DNA of 29,248 nt from DATMNR01 sp963702765. GTDB lineage: Bacteria; Chloroflexota; Ktedonobacteria; Ktedonobacterales; Ktedonobacteraceae. Both the position numbers and the translations under genes were made by a program. How positions within the stretch are numbered: the first letter of the stretch is position 1; every line of letters starts with the position of its first letter. The stretch is taken from contig CAVPEB010000076.1 of NCBI GenBank assembly GCA_963702765.1, positions 1-29,248 on the forward strand, written 5' to 3'. Shown in pieces: positions 1-8,124 of this stretch. The notes below the pieces were generated by a model. It ran no database searches and had not been told where the DNA came from. It worked only from the letters and a program-made list of their open reading frames with translations.

Positions 1-120
1 GCCTTCGTGACAGGGCTTTCCACTTCTCACTTGAGCCGCCTTCGGCGGCAGAGAGAAGTGGAGGGTACGAGGACACCTCGCGTTCTCGCCGTCCTTTGCA
101 ATCCCCTTTGTGGCGAAAAT
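1..120. repeat. Structured intergenic repeat, copy 1
   Basis: The stretch folds well. Arms at 20-28 and 53-61 (CCACTTCTC / GAGAAGTGG) enclose an inner GC hairpin (GCCGCC-TTC-GGCGGC type, 35-49). A second small hairpin follows (CGAGG-ACA-CCTCG, 68-80), then a pyrimidine-rich tail at 91-110. The same order of parts (GCCGCC hairpin, ACACC-CGC hairpin, GTCCT-rich tail) recurs at 2131-2223, so this looks like a dispersed family and not a local terminator. The left edge is not visible because the window starts here. Confidence 0.5.
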
Positions 121-250
121 TGGAAAGTCCTGGCCTACGTGACTTAACAAAACGGAAGCGAAGTAAGCATTACAGCACGTTTATTGAAAGTGACGAGCAA
201 TCCTTGTTCGTCTCGTGTATCGTCAATTTGTAGCAATGAAAGAGAGAACC

Positions 251-1570
251 ATGGATTTGAAAAAGTGGTTTAGCGAGAATGTGTCCCGACGACAGGCTCT
301 TAAAACAATGGGCGGTCTGGCTGGAGCTAGTTTCGTGGTTGGAACCGGCACCACGAACATTCACCAGGTATTAGCCAGGAAGGCAAGTCTCGCAGCGACC
401 CCTACAATCAGTCCAACTGCCACCGGTACGGGAGATGCCACTTCCATTCAACATGTTCTTATCGCTTGTCAAGAAAATCGCACCTTCGATACGTATTTCG
501 GCATGTATCCCAAAGCCGGAAGCTATGGAATTCCGTCCAACTATACACAGCCTGATGGCAAAGGTGGCACTGTAGCGCCGCAACATGCCTCCCAACCAAC
601 ATCGGCAGACATCAGTCATACCTGGTCTGCTATTCATAGTGAATGGGATAATGGCGCGATGGACGGCTTCGTCACGACCGATGGGGCTGGAACTATGATT
701 TATTACGATGGATCAGATATGCCATACTACTACGCACTGGCCGACAACTTTACTCTTTGTGGCAATTATTTCTGTTCATTACTTGGCCCGACCGATCCCA
801 ATCGCCTGTACCTCTGGGCTGCAACGTCTGGAGGCAATACATCGAATAGTATCAGCCATGGAAGCCTGAATTGGCCTGTCATCGTCGACCTTTTGGATGC
901 CCAACAGATCACATGGAAGTGTTATAACATCGGCCTGGGATCTACAACGAATTCACTTGAGGTCTTCAACACACTCATCTTCTTCTCGAAGTGGCAAAAT
1001 GACTCGCGCATCAAGTTCACGGAGACTGATTACTACAACGATTTGCAAGCGGGTACATTGCCGCAGGTCTCGTTTATTATCACCGAGGGGAATGTAAGCG
1101 AACACCCTCCACAAAGTATTTTGCTTGGCCAGCAAAAGATGGCACAGGTTACAAATGCGTTGATAGGTTCGAGCGCCTGGACGAGTTCAGCCCTCTTCTT
1201 CACGTATGATGAGGGAGGTGGCTTCTTCGAGCATGTAGCTCCACCACAAGTGGATGCCTACGGTCTGGGCTTTCGCGTCCCAACGCTGTTAGTATCCCCA
1301 TACGCGAAGCGCGGCTACGTCTCAGGACAGCTTTACGAACACAGTTCGGTGCTGAAATTCCTGGAGCGGAGATATGGACTTCCAACGCTTGCAAGTGTCA
1401 ATCATCAATTCGACACTCAGACACCGGGAACTAATAATGCTGCGGCCAATGGCGCCTCTACTGGTCCTGCCGCACCTCCCCGCGATGCGCTCTCACAGTT
1501 GGGCGATTTCTACGAGGCTTTCGATTTTACCCAGGATCCCAACTATTACCCCACACTACCTCCGGTGTAG
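251..1570 (+). CDS. Tat-exported phosphoesterase (phospholipase C / acid phosphatase-like)
   Basis: The protein belongs to the phosphoesterase family (PF04185) of non-haemolytic phospholipases C and AcpA-type acid phosphatases, which hydrolyse phosphate esters outside the cytoplasm. The N terminus has a twin-arginine signal (SRRQALKTMGG followed by a hydrophobic stretch). Family hallmarks appear in order: QENRTFDTYFG near residue 75, HTWSAIHSEWDNGAMDGF, LGPTDPNRLYLWAATSGG, FFTYDEGGGFFEHVAPP, and RVPTLLVSPYAKRGYV with the EHSSVLKFLERRYGL segment near the C terminus. I chose the ATG at 251 because GAAAGAGAGA lies just upstream and the Tat motif then falls at a normal distance; an ATG at 236 is possible. 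A hairpin directly after the stop probably ends transcription. The substrate (phospholipid or other ester) cannot be decided from sequence. Confidence 0.9.
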   Translation: MDLKKWFSENVSRRQALKTMGGLAGASFVVGTGTTNIHQVLARKASLAATPTISPTATGTGDATSIQHVLIACQENRTFDTYFGMYPKAGSYGIPSNYTQPDGKGGTVAPQHASQPTSADISHTWSAIHSEWDNGAMDGFVTTDGAGTMIYYDGSDMPYYYALADNFTLCGNYFCSLLGPTDPNRLYLWAATSGGNTSNSISHGSLNWPVIVDLLDAQQITWKCYNIGLGSTTNSLEVFNTLIFFSKWQNDSRIKFTETDYYNDLQAGTLPQVSFIITEGNVSEHPPQSILLGQQKMAQVTNALIGSSAWTSSALFFTYDEGGGFFEHVAPPQVDAYGLGFRVPTLLVSPYAKRGYVSGQLYEHSSVLKFLERRYGLPTLASVNHQFDTQTPGTNNAAANGASTGPAAPPRDALSQLGDFYEAFDFTQDPNYYPTLPPV

Positions 1571-1576
1571 CAAAAG

Positions 1577-1599
1577 CTGGCGGGGCTTATTCCCGCCAG
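1577..1599. terminator. Hairpin terminator between convergent genes
   Basis: CTGGCGGG (1577-1584) pairs with CCCGCCAG (1592-1599) across a 7-nt loop. It sits between the stop of the phosphoesterase (1570) and the stop of the convergent phosphatase (1600-1602). There is no clean T-run on either side, so efficiency is uncertain. Confidence 0.6.
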
Positions 1600-2115
1600 T
1601 CATACTTGCTTCCCACATTGTCCATCCGCACAGTACTGCTGCCAGTTGCAACGCAGATGTTCCCTGATACCTCTATTCGGATGATACTTTGGATAAAGAC
1701 ATCTGAATTGTTTCTCGGCAGCTTCAAATGATTCCGTTGAAAGCACATGTAGCCTGGTTGCCAGGTACAACATGGTGATTGACGGACTTCTTGACCGGCC
1801 ATACATGCAATGTATCAGCACCTTCAATCCGCCGTTATAGGCATCGTCGATGAAATCAAGTGTTTGATCTATCATTTCCTTCTTGATAAACCGCGAAACG
1901 GGCAAATCGAGCAAGCAAAGCATTATTCTGTTTTCTCTGCGCGCAAGCAAGTATTCTGGATGATGCCTGGGTACGTTCCATAGCTTATATCCAACAGTGA
2001 TGCGATGGTATTCTTTGCATGCATGAACGACAGCCCAGCCCGGTTGACCTGAGACTACCTTTTCGTAATCGATCCATGAGCCAATATATAAGTTTGGATA
2101 GACTTCAATCATCAT
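1600..2115 (-). CDS. Dual-specificity protein phosphatase-like
   Basis: The 171-residue protein has the cysteine phosphatase signature HCMYGRSRS (CX5R; catalytic Cys about residue 103, Arg about 109), preceded by LLDLPVSRF, which supplies the usual general-acid aspartate of the DSP fold. It opens with VYPNLYIGSWIDYEKV, typical of DSPs ('l..LYiGs...a'). It probably dephosphorylates Ser/Thr/Tyr residues or another phosphorylated substrate in the cytoplasm. The frame stays open upstream to 2187, but that part is translated from the structured repeat (an Arg run), so I place the start at one of the paired ATGs at 2115/2112. The upstream Shine-Dalgarno sequence is weak (AGAAGAG). The physiological substrate is unknown. 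Confidence 0.8.
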   Translation of the reverse strand: MMIEVYPNLYIGSWIDYEKVVSGQPGWAVVHACKEYHRITVGYKLWNVPRHHPEYLLARRENRIMLCLLDLPVSRFIKKEMIDQTLDFIDDAYNGGLKVLIHCMYGRSRSPSITMLYLATRLHVLSTESFEAAEKQFRCLYPKYHPNRGIREHLRCNWQQYCADGQCGKQV

Positions 2116-2130
2116 TTGCTCTTCTAGCGT

Positions 2131-2223
2131 CTTTTCTTGCCGCCTACGGCGGCGAAAAGGAAATGAGCAGCGGGGAACACCCCGCACCCCGGCAAAGGAC
2201 TTCGTCCTCTACACTCCTTTTAA
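2131..2223. repeat. Structured intergenic repeat, copy 2
   Basis: There are three consecutive hairpins. CTTTTC plus GCCGCC (2131-2144) pairs with GGCGGC plus GAAAAG (2148-2159). GCGGGG (2170-2175) pairs with CCCCGC (2180-2185). AGGAC (2196-2200) pairs with GTCCT (2204-2208). The tail aligns with 91-110 of copy 1. It lies in the 5' flank of the phosphatase gene and upstream of the beta-propeller gene, so it could also act as a leader structure on either transcript. Confidence 0.55.
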
Positions 2224-2381
2224 TTATGGCATAGATCACTAGCGAGGTGTGAACTTCGTCACATAGAGGGATGAGTGGGCAAGAAAGCGTGCGAATACAA
2301 CGCTATACGACGTCTAATGCATTGGAAACACTTATTAATAATGCTAAAAAACATTTCAATGAAAGAACTGGTGATTACATT

Positions 2382-3716
2382 ATGCTAAACCAATCTAAAA
2401 AGTCTCGTTTGTTTATACTTTTTCTCATTTCAGGCAGTTGCCTCATTGCACTGCTTGCAGTTCTAGTGCCCTTGCTTGGGCTGAAAATTGCTCCTGCAAG
2501 TGCCGCTGATAGTCTCGCCACTACACAGACTGTTCAGATGCCACCAACTCAAACATCCTGCCCGACAAATGGCACAGCACGCGCGGCTGTGATGCGACCA
2601 GTAAAATTAGGGAAAGATCCGACGATAGTCTATGTGTATAATGAAGTTCCATTGAACACCACCATCGCCTATGGCCATCTCAAACTCTATGATGTCACTA
2701 CTGGTCAAAAGAGCGTGCTTGTGACAAGTGGCCTCTCAATCGAGAATGCCCAGGTTTCCGCGAATGGGCAGTGGGTACTTTTCCTGAGCCAGATTGATCC
2801 GCGTGGTGATCGACAGCATGAATCTATGCTCCAGTTGATCCGCATAGATGGAAAAGGACTGCAAACTCTCTACTGTTTACCTGCAGGGGTAGTATCGCGA
2901 TCCACGAATATCCAATGGTCCACGGATCAGAAATCGGTTCTCATCTCCACAGATGACAACACTTCTACCAGCACCGTTACATTATTGAACCTTGCAAGCG
3001 GTAAACTTACGACTGAACTGAAGATCACAGATAAGAACTACTATTATAGCGTCTTGACATGGCTTGACCATACACGAGCATATGTCGTGCGTTCGGGCCG
3101 TTTCGGACCTGTGCCTCCGATAGTACTCTCCATTCTCGATACAGCAAAATACAACAATCCAAATGGAAGCAATCTCAAGAAAGTGCTCGAGCATTCAATT
3201 CGCTTTAGCTATCTATCGCTTGATAGCAGCTATAACGCGAAACAATTGTTTGTTGGCTATTGCTGGATGGTTGGCGCAATTCAACCGTTTGATACAACCA
3301 TCTCGGTTGGGCCATCCACTGGAGGCACGCAAAAGACGATCTACCACCAAACCCCTTACATTTGCGTCCAGCAATTGCGTGCCGTGACTCCACACACACT
3401 GCTCATGACCGTGGTGAGCCTCAATAGCCACACGAATGCATCGAACAACCAGCTCTGGACGATGAAACCCGATGGCTCAGGCCGGACGGTGCTTTTTGAT
3501 CTCCCTTTAAACGCTACAACGTACCATATGAATGTCTATACACAGTTCCCATGGTCAAACGTTTCACGTGACAGCAGCATGTACACGCTGCAGACAAGTA
3601 ATCAGAATACCACACTGCAAACACTGGTCTTTGGTTCGTTGAAAGGTGGAAAACCAACCCAGTTTGCCTACACCTCTAGAGGTTCGGTAGATATCGTGGG
3701 CTGGACGACCCTCTGA
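2382..3716 (+). CDS. Membrane-anchored TolB/WD40-like beta-propeller protein
   Basis: The 444-residue protein has a short basic N terminus (NQSKKSR), then one strong membrane segment (FILFLISGSCLIALLAVLVPLLGL) that serves as a signal anchor or signal peptide. The rest is an extracytoplasmic domain built of beta-strand repeats. Repeats of the type 'GQWVLFLSQIDPRGDRQHESMLQLIRIDGKG', 'IQWSTDQKSVLISTDD' and 'LWTMKPDGSGRTVLF' match the TolB/WD40-like propeller pattern. No catalytic motif is visible. The start is the ATG at 2382, with GGTGA 7 nt upstream; an upstream in-frame ATG at 2271 would add a hydrophilic extension before the signal and is unlikely. Such proteins are usually binding or scaffold proteins; the ligand is unknown. 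Confidence 0.7.
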   Translation: MLNQSKKSRLFILFLISGSCLIALLAVLVPLLGLKIAPASAADSLATTQTVQMPPTQTSCPTNGTARAAVMRPVKLGKDPTIVYVYNEVPLNTTIAYGHLKLYDVTTGQKSVLVTSGLSIENAQVSANGQWVLFLSQIDPRGDRQHESMLQLIRIDGKGLQTLYCLPAGVVSRSTNIQWSTDQKSVLISTDDNTSTSTVTLLNLASGKLTTELKITDKNYYYSVLTWLDHTRAYVVRSGRFGPVPPIVLSILDTAKYNNPNGSNLKKVLEHSIRFSYLSLDSSYNAKQLFVGYCWMVGAIQPFDTTISVGPSTGGTQKTIYHQTPYICVQQLRAVTPHTLLMTVVSLNSHTNASNNQLWTMKPDGSGRTVLFDLPLNATTYHMNVYTQFPWSNVSRDSSMYTLQTSNQNTTLQTLVFGSLKGGKPTQFAYTSRGSVDIVGWTTL

Positions 3717-3861
3717 ACCTACTTTAGATGTTTCTTGTAGAAGATTTCGTTCACACCTATTGGTAAGCTGATTGCTCATGCAGTGATTGCCAATAAGCTA
3801 CATACACCATCTGTCTCGCATGGCGGAGCAGATCAAAACTAAAAGTGTAGTACTAAAAACA

Positions 3862-3890
3862 TTGACAAAAGTACATAAAGATAGTACACT
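3862..3890 (+). promoter_or_regulatory. Sigma70-type promoter of the lone tnpB
   Basis: TTGACA (3862-3867), a 17-nt spacer, and TACACT (3885-3890), followed by a good ribosome site (AAGGGAG) 7 nt before the ATG at 3931. The first bases (TTGACAAAAGTAC) resemble those of the IS607 promoter at 13409. Confidence 0.65.
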
Positions 3891-3930
3891 GCCCTTATAA
3901 AGAACATTTGTTCCAGTAAGGGAGCACAAA

Positions 3931-5322
3931 ATGGGACAAGCCACACGCACAACCAAACTGCTCCTCGATTTGGGCAAGCGAGAAGAGGGAGGCGCCAATA
4001 GCGGCAAACGAGCGTACCTGGAGGCGACGGGAGCGATCCTCACCCAGGCGCGTGCGTTTTATCTCGACTTCTTCTTGACCCACGCCCAAAAACTGGCTGA
4101 GCGTGTGTCTTACTACTCCGAAAAGCACCTGGAGTGGCACTCAAGGGCCATCTCACCCAACGAGCTGCTGACCTGGGCGGAAACGCATACCGTAGCTACT
4201 TGTGACCACCCGCACCCGTGGGAGGGGTGGAATTTCAGCGAGCGTTTCCCTGACATGCCCTTTGTCTACCGACGGGCTGTAATTAAAGACGCGATTGGGA
4301 AAGCCCGGTCGCATCTTTCTCATCTGCTGAATTGGGAGAAAAGTGGCAAGAAAGCAGGGAAACCAGGAGCGCCTGGTGCCGCCAACCACCCAACGCTTTA
4401 CAAAGGGACGGTCGAGCTGGACCTCGAAAGCCGCGGAAAGGAGCACGCGCGGTTTGTGCGCCTCAAAGTCTATACAGGCTCGCATTGGCACTGGTGTCAC
4501 TATCCCATCAAGAACAGTCACTACTTTCAGCAACGCCTGACTGATCCAGAATGGGAAAAGCAGAGTCCCAAATTGGTGGTACGCAAAAGCTCTGCGGAAC
4601 TCCATTTCTCCCAGATCAAAGAAGTGAAGGCGAAGAAGATCGTCGAGAGCAAAGCTGATCCCGACCTGGTGACGGTGGGTGTCGATCTGAATGTGAAGAT
4701 GCTTGCCGTCATCACCGTCAGGCAAGGAGGAACGATTCGGGAAACGGTCTTCGTGCGAGATCAGGGCCTCGATCAGGCGCGCTACCGCCATCTCAAACGG
4801 ATTGCCAAGAAGCAATGGCTCTCAGGCAAGCCGGTGAAAGGGGAGCATAGCAACCAACAGCTGTGGGGGCATGTCAGGCGCATGAATGAGGACGCGGCCC
4901 ATAATGTGGCACGTCGCATCGCCAACGTCTGCGCGAAGTATCCAGGCTGTGTGCTGGTGTTTGAACGCCTGCGCAAGATACGGCGAGCTGCGGCAAGCAA
5001 GTCGCGGCGCATGAATTGCACACAAGCGAACCAGCTGCGAGGAAAGATCAATCAGTACGCGAGAACGAAGGCGTATGCACTCGGTGTGGTGACTGTCGAG
5101 ACCAACCCGCATGGAACGAGCCAGTATTGCTCGCGATGCGGCGCCAGGGGCGAGAGGTTCTCAAACCTGAACGGAAGACGTGTCACGCTCAAATGGGGGA
5201 AATTATTCAGATGCCCTGTGTGTCACTACGAAGCGCAAGCCGACTTTAACGCCTCTTGCAATCTGCACCACTCGTTTTATGGGCAATATCACTGGCAGCC
5301 GCGTTTGAAACGCAGTGGCTGA
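3931..5322 (+). CDS. tnpB: TnpB family RNA-guided nuclease/transposon protein, without TnpA
   Basis: The 463-residue protein carries the full RuvC-like active site of TnpB/Cas12: Asp252 in VGVDLNVKMLAV, Glu345 in VLVFERLRKIR and Asp438 in ADFNASCNL. A four-cysteine zinc finger (C400/C403 and C428/C431) lies between the last two. TnpB proteins are guided by a transposon-end RNA to cut DNA next to a short motif and so help IS elements persist. The N-terminal half (residues 1-200) is divergent and longer than the compact helix-turn-helix start of the other TnpB in this window. No TnpA transposase is next to it, so this is a tnpB-only (IS1341-like) element or a domesticated copy. All catalytic residues are present, which argues against a nuclease-dead repressor type. 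The promoter and SD are strong. Confidence 0.88.
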   Translation: MGQATRTTKLLLDLGKREEGGANSGKRAYLEATGAILTQARAFYLDFFLTHAQKLAERVSYYSEKHLEWHSRAISPNELLTWAETHTVATCDHPHPWEGWNFSERFPDMPFVYRRAVIKDAIGKARSHLSHLLNWEKSGKKAGKPGAPGAANHPTLYKGTVELDLESRGKEHARFVRLKVYTGSHWHWCHYPIKNSHYFQQRLTDPEWEKQSPKLVVRKSSAELHFSQIKEVKAKKIVESKADPDLVTVGVDLNVKMLAVITVRQGGTIRETVFVRDQGLDQARYRHLKRIAKKQWLSGKPVKGEHSNQQLWGHVRRMNEDAAHNVARRIANVCAKYPGCVLVFERLRKIRRAAASKSRRMNCTQANQLRGKINQYARTKAYALGVVTVETNPHGTSQYCSRCGARGERFSNLNGRRVTLKWGKLFRCPVCHYEAQADFNASCNLHHSFYGQYHWQPRLKRSG

Positions 5323-5500
5323 CCAGGACAGACACGCTCTCTCCGGCTACAGGTCGGGGGGAAGAAGCTTCTCAGAGGGACACCCCGACCAAGACTGGGA
5401 AGCCAGGCCGGTTGCTGTGCAACACGCAAGGTGGTACGGCTATCGTTGATCCTGAGATGAGTACGTTCCAGTCTGCTTGCTCTCTCGGACATACCTGAGT
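5323..5500 (+). ncRNA. Candidate omega RNA / right end of the lone tnpB element
   Basis: In TnpB elements the guide RNA overlaps the 3' end of the gene and the right transposon end. This stretch is structured: GTCGGGG (5353-5359) pairs with CCCCGAC (5383-5389) around an inner GAAGCTTC palindrome, and GTTGC/GCAAC (5411-5423) form a second small stem. There is no open reading frame of note. The exact 3' boundary, where a guide would begin, cannot be fixed without other copies. Confidence 0.4.
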
Positions 5501-5651
5501 CCATAACCTCCTGGAATGCAGAAGGAACGCTGGGGTGGCTGGACTGATTCAGGGCGGCGAGAACGGCTGTTGTCGAGGTTTGGAAGACGAATTGAGGCGA
5601 CAGTTGATAGCACATGGAGATGATATGATACTCCTTAAAGGAGTAATCATT
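5323..5651. other. Non-coding stretch between tnpB and GNAT gene
   Basis: About 330 bases without a convincing gene. The first half holds the structured tail described as a candidate omega RNA. The second half (about 5500-5640) is probably native flanking sequence leading to the acetyltransferase, whose ribosome site AAAGGAG lies at its very end. Confidence 0.5.
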
Positions 5652-6176
5652 GTGCCAACACTAGAAACAAAGCGTTTACAACTCATTCCATTCACGTTGG
5701 ACCTCAAAAAGGCAGCCATGAATGATAGAGCGAAACTGGTCGAAATGCTCGGGGTGTATGTTCCCGAGCATTGGCCTGGGCCTGATCTGGCAGAAGCCTT
5801 GCCATTCTTTGTGGAAAACATGGAGAAAGCGCCATCAGAACCTGTCTGGGATTGGATCGCTATCCACAGATTGGACCAGGGAGTGATTGGCGGCATAGGA
5901 TTTATGGGAGGCCCAGACGAAGATGGGGTTGTTGAGGTCGGATATGATGTTGTTCCAGAATATCGCAAACAAGGCTACGCGACTGAAATGGCGCATAGCC
6001 TTGTAGCATGGGCGTTTCAAAAGACAATCATCAAAGTCGTGACTGCCTCCTGTCTTGACGATAACATTGGTTCTATCAAAGTGCTCGAAAACGCGGGCAT
6101 GCATCGCTTAGAGCCAGACGGGAATATGCTCAAATGGGAGATTCGTAAGGACAACTGGGCACCTGTTACCCTTTAA
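5652..6176 (+). CDS. GNAT family N-acetyltransferase (RimJ/RimL-like)
   Basis: The 174-residue protein begins PTLETKRLQLIPF, the usual opening of RimJ/RimL-type GNATs. It carries the acetyl-CoA pyrophosphate-binding motif in VPEYRKQGYATEMAHSLVAWAF (about residues 102-123), then NIGSIKVLENAGM, the conserved Asn/Ser and NAG element near the C terminus. It transfers an acetyl group from acetyl-CoA to an amine of a protein or small molecule; the acceptor is unknown. I place the start at the GTG at 5652 because AAAGGAG lies 8 nt upstream and the protein then begins exactly at the family start; upstream in-frame ATGs would add a non-homologous extension. The 3' end overlaps the convergent serine hydrolase by 11 bases. 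Confidence 0.85.
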   Translation: MPTLETKRLQLIPFTLDLKKAAMNDRAKLVEMLGVYVPEHWPGPDLAEALPFFVENMEKAPSEPVWDWIAIHRLDQGVIGGIGFMGGPDEDGVVEVGYDVVPEYRKQGYATEMAHSLVAWAFQKTIIKVVTASCLDDNIGSIKVLENAGMHRLEPDGNMLKWEIRKDNWAPVTL

Positions 6177-7449
6177 TCCAGCTCCCACCGGCTTTGGAGG
6201 TATAGCCCAGGGACAGGTACGTTGCGTCCACCAGGCTCTGACCTCTTGCATTGAGACCGATACCCTGGCCCATCCTGTTCATTGCATACCCAAAGGACAT
6301 GTTGGCAACCGGGTCAGCAAAGCCAATCGCTCCGCCGAAACCGGGATGTCCGAAGGCCTCTTCAGAAAGAATCAAGCTATCGTCTTCAGTAGCCATGGGT
6401 ACGTGCCGGTTATCAACAGATTTGGCATAGCCAAGTGTGAAGCGCGTGGGAAGCAGGATCGATGCATCCAGACTGCTCGCCGAGGAGACTGCTCCCATTC
6501 GCGTAACAGTATCGCGGCTCACCAGGCTTACACCATTCAGGCTTCCACCGTTGGCGAGTGGAGCATACATACCTGCCAGCCCTCGTCCATTGGTCAAACT
6601 ACCAACGGAACCAAATTCGGCAATATGAGCTTCTCGCGTATTGAAACCGAACACACCATCCGGACCAGGCAACATATAGCCACCGGTATTGAACATCAAA
6701 ATCGCCTGCAGAGAAGTCTGATCCAGAGCGATAGCCATCAACATAGGAGAAACTGGGCCACTCGGGTCAGGAGGATCAGCCGGGATAATCGGGGCTACGC
6801 GGTTTTCGTGCATTTTTGGTAGTCCCATCCAGAAATCAAGACCCAACGGTTCAACTACTTCCTCGCGGAAAAAGGTTCCAAGTGATTTGCCAGACACCCT
6901 TCGCACAACCTCTCCTACCAACCAACCGAATGTAAACCCTTGATACCCATGCATGCTGCCTGGTTTCCAAAAAGGCTCCTGCTTCTCCAGAGCCTTTACC
7001 ACATACTCCCAGTCGTATAAGCCTCCAGGAGGAATAGGATTGCTGATAGCCGCGACTCCTGACTGGTGGTTGAGCAACATTTTCACGGGGATTGACTCTT
7101 TGCCCGCCTGTCCAAATTCTGGCCAGTAGCGCACTACCGGCGCCTCGAGGTCTAGCAAGCCACGTGAAACAAGCATATGGGCGCATAGTGCCGTTGCTCC
7201 CTTGGTACAGGACCATACAGGGGTGATTGTATCCTCAACCCAGGGTTTATTGGATGAAGGATCTGCGCTCCCTCCCCATAGATCAACGAACGTCTCACCT
7301 GCCAACTTGACGCAGACAGATGCCCCAACCTCACCTCGTTCACGAAAATTTCGCTCAAACTCCTCAGCCACCCGCTCGAATCTTGGATCACAGTACCCGG
7401 CGATCTCTCCATTGTTGACATTCTTCTTGACATTGGGTAAGTTCGACAT
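6166..7449 (-). CDS. Beta-lactamase-fold serine hydrolase (class C / esterase EstB-like)
   Basis: The 427-residue protein is of the PF00144 family (class C beta-lactamases, DD-peptidases, esterases). The nucleophile motif SxxK is Ser80-C-T-Lys83 in PVWSCTKGATAL. A tyrosine in MHGYQGFTFGWLVGEVV (Tyr169) matches the second motif, and HPGFGGAIGFADP near the C terminus replaces the KTG box as HxG, typical of EstB/LovD-like carboxylesterases and not of true beta-lactamases. No signal peptide is visible, so it is probably cytoplasmic. The start at 7449 has AAAGGAG 9 nt upstream. It converges on the GNAT gene and overlaps it by 11 bases. The substrate is not deducible. Confidence 0.87.
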   Translation of the reverse strand: MSNLPNVKKNVNNGEIAGYCDPRFERVAEEFERNFRERGEVGASVCVKLAGETFVDLWGGSADPSSNKPWVEDTITPVWSCTKGATALCAHMLVSRGLLDLEAPVVRYWPEFGQAGKESIPVKMLLNHQSGVAAISNPIPPGGLYDWEYVVKALEKQEPFWKPGSMHGYQGFTFGWLVGEVVRRVSGKSLGTFFREEVVEPLGLDFWMGLPKMHENRVAPIIPADPPDPSGPVSPMLMAIALDQTSLQAILMFNTGGYMLPGPDGVFGFNTREAHIAEFGSVGSLTNGRGLAGMYAPLANGGSLNGVSLVSRDTVTRMGAVSSASSLDASILLPTRFTLGYAKSVDNRHVPMATEDDSLILSEEAFGHPGFGGAIGFADPVANMSFGYAMNRMGQGIGLNARGQSLVDATYLSLGYTSKAGGSWIKG

Positions 7450-7788
7450 GAATTGTTACTCCTTTGTGTGCTAAAAAATAACGTGGAAGCAACCTGACTT
7501 CACTGCTCAAAACGTCGAGCCTGACTCGGTCATAACGGACACGATAATTAGGTTTCTGCTGTGAAACTGCAGACGAATCATCGTCCAACACACGAGATGA
7601 AAGTGGGCTTTAGCGTTACACATCATATCACAATTGCAGGGATTGCGGTGATGTGCTTGAGTCCAAGGAAGGTTTGAGGAAGTTGATAAAAAAGGAGTTG
7701 AAAATAGTGTCAGCAATCGGTTGCCAAACTATGTGACATACTATATATGTAGGTAGACTACGCAAATAACAGCAGAAAGAATAAACGT
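7450..7788. other. Intergenic stretch between divergent genes
   Basis: About 340 bases separate the starts of the serine hydrolase and the small hypothetical protein. The only candidate signal is a weak promoter toward the + strand, TTGCCA (7721-7726), 17 nt, TATATG (7744-7749). No structured RNA or conserved small ORF was recognised. Confidence 0.4.
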
Positions 7789-8103
7789 ATGAGCAAGCAA
7801 ACCTCTGGAGCAAATGAGCAAATTCCCTCAAGCAGAATGAGTGACACAGCAGCATACTCAGCACATCTTCAAGAGGCAATGAGATATAATAAACTTCGCC
7901 CTTCTGAATATCACATTGCGATGACGATCATGAATGCGATAGCACATGGATTGAACGAGGAGAAGTGGGAAAACGAGCAGCAAAATACTGTGAATAAACT
8001 TACTAATCAGCCTCCTGACGAGAAGGCGACACATGCTGACGTTGCTAACCGCTATGAGCAGACTATCGCTCATCTCAAAGATTTAGTACTCTGGCCATGG
8101 TAG
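7789..8103 (+). CDS. Small hypothetical protein
   Basis: This is a 104-residue soluble, hydrophilic protein of predicted mostly helical character, with a region HLQEAMRYNKLRPSEYHIAM and a charged C-terminal half. No signal peptide, membrane segment or known motif is recognisable. The ATG follows an A/G-rich stretch (AGAAAGAA) that can serve as a weak ribosome site, and a possible promoter lies about 40-70 bases upstream. It is convergent with the alcohol dehydrogenase gene. Codon use looks coding, but I do not recognise the family. Confidence 0.55.
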   Translation: MSKQTSGANEQIPSSRMSDTAAYSAHLQEAMRYNKLRPSEYHIAMTIMNAIAHGLNEEKWENEQQNTVNKLTNQPPDEKATHADVANRYEQTIAHLKDLVLWPW

Positions 8104-8124
8104 CGAGTTCACCAATGATGATAC

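Noticed and set aside
2116..2187. 24-codon N-terminal extension of the phosphatase
   Set aside because: It is translated from the structured repeat (an Arg-rich run) and is not family-like; the paired ATGs at 2115/2112 fit the homologous start.
4153..4815. 220-codon open frame on the minus strand
   Set aside because: It lies opposite the lone tnpB, with no motif and no ribosome site of note.
3931..5322. Cas12-type effector instead of TnpB
   Set aside because: The RuvC and zinc-finger layout fits both, but the size (463 residues) and the absence of any array or adaptation gene favour TnpB.
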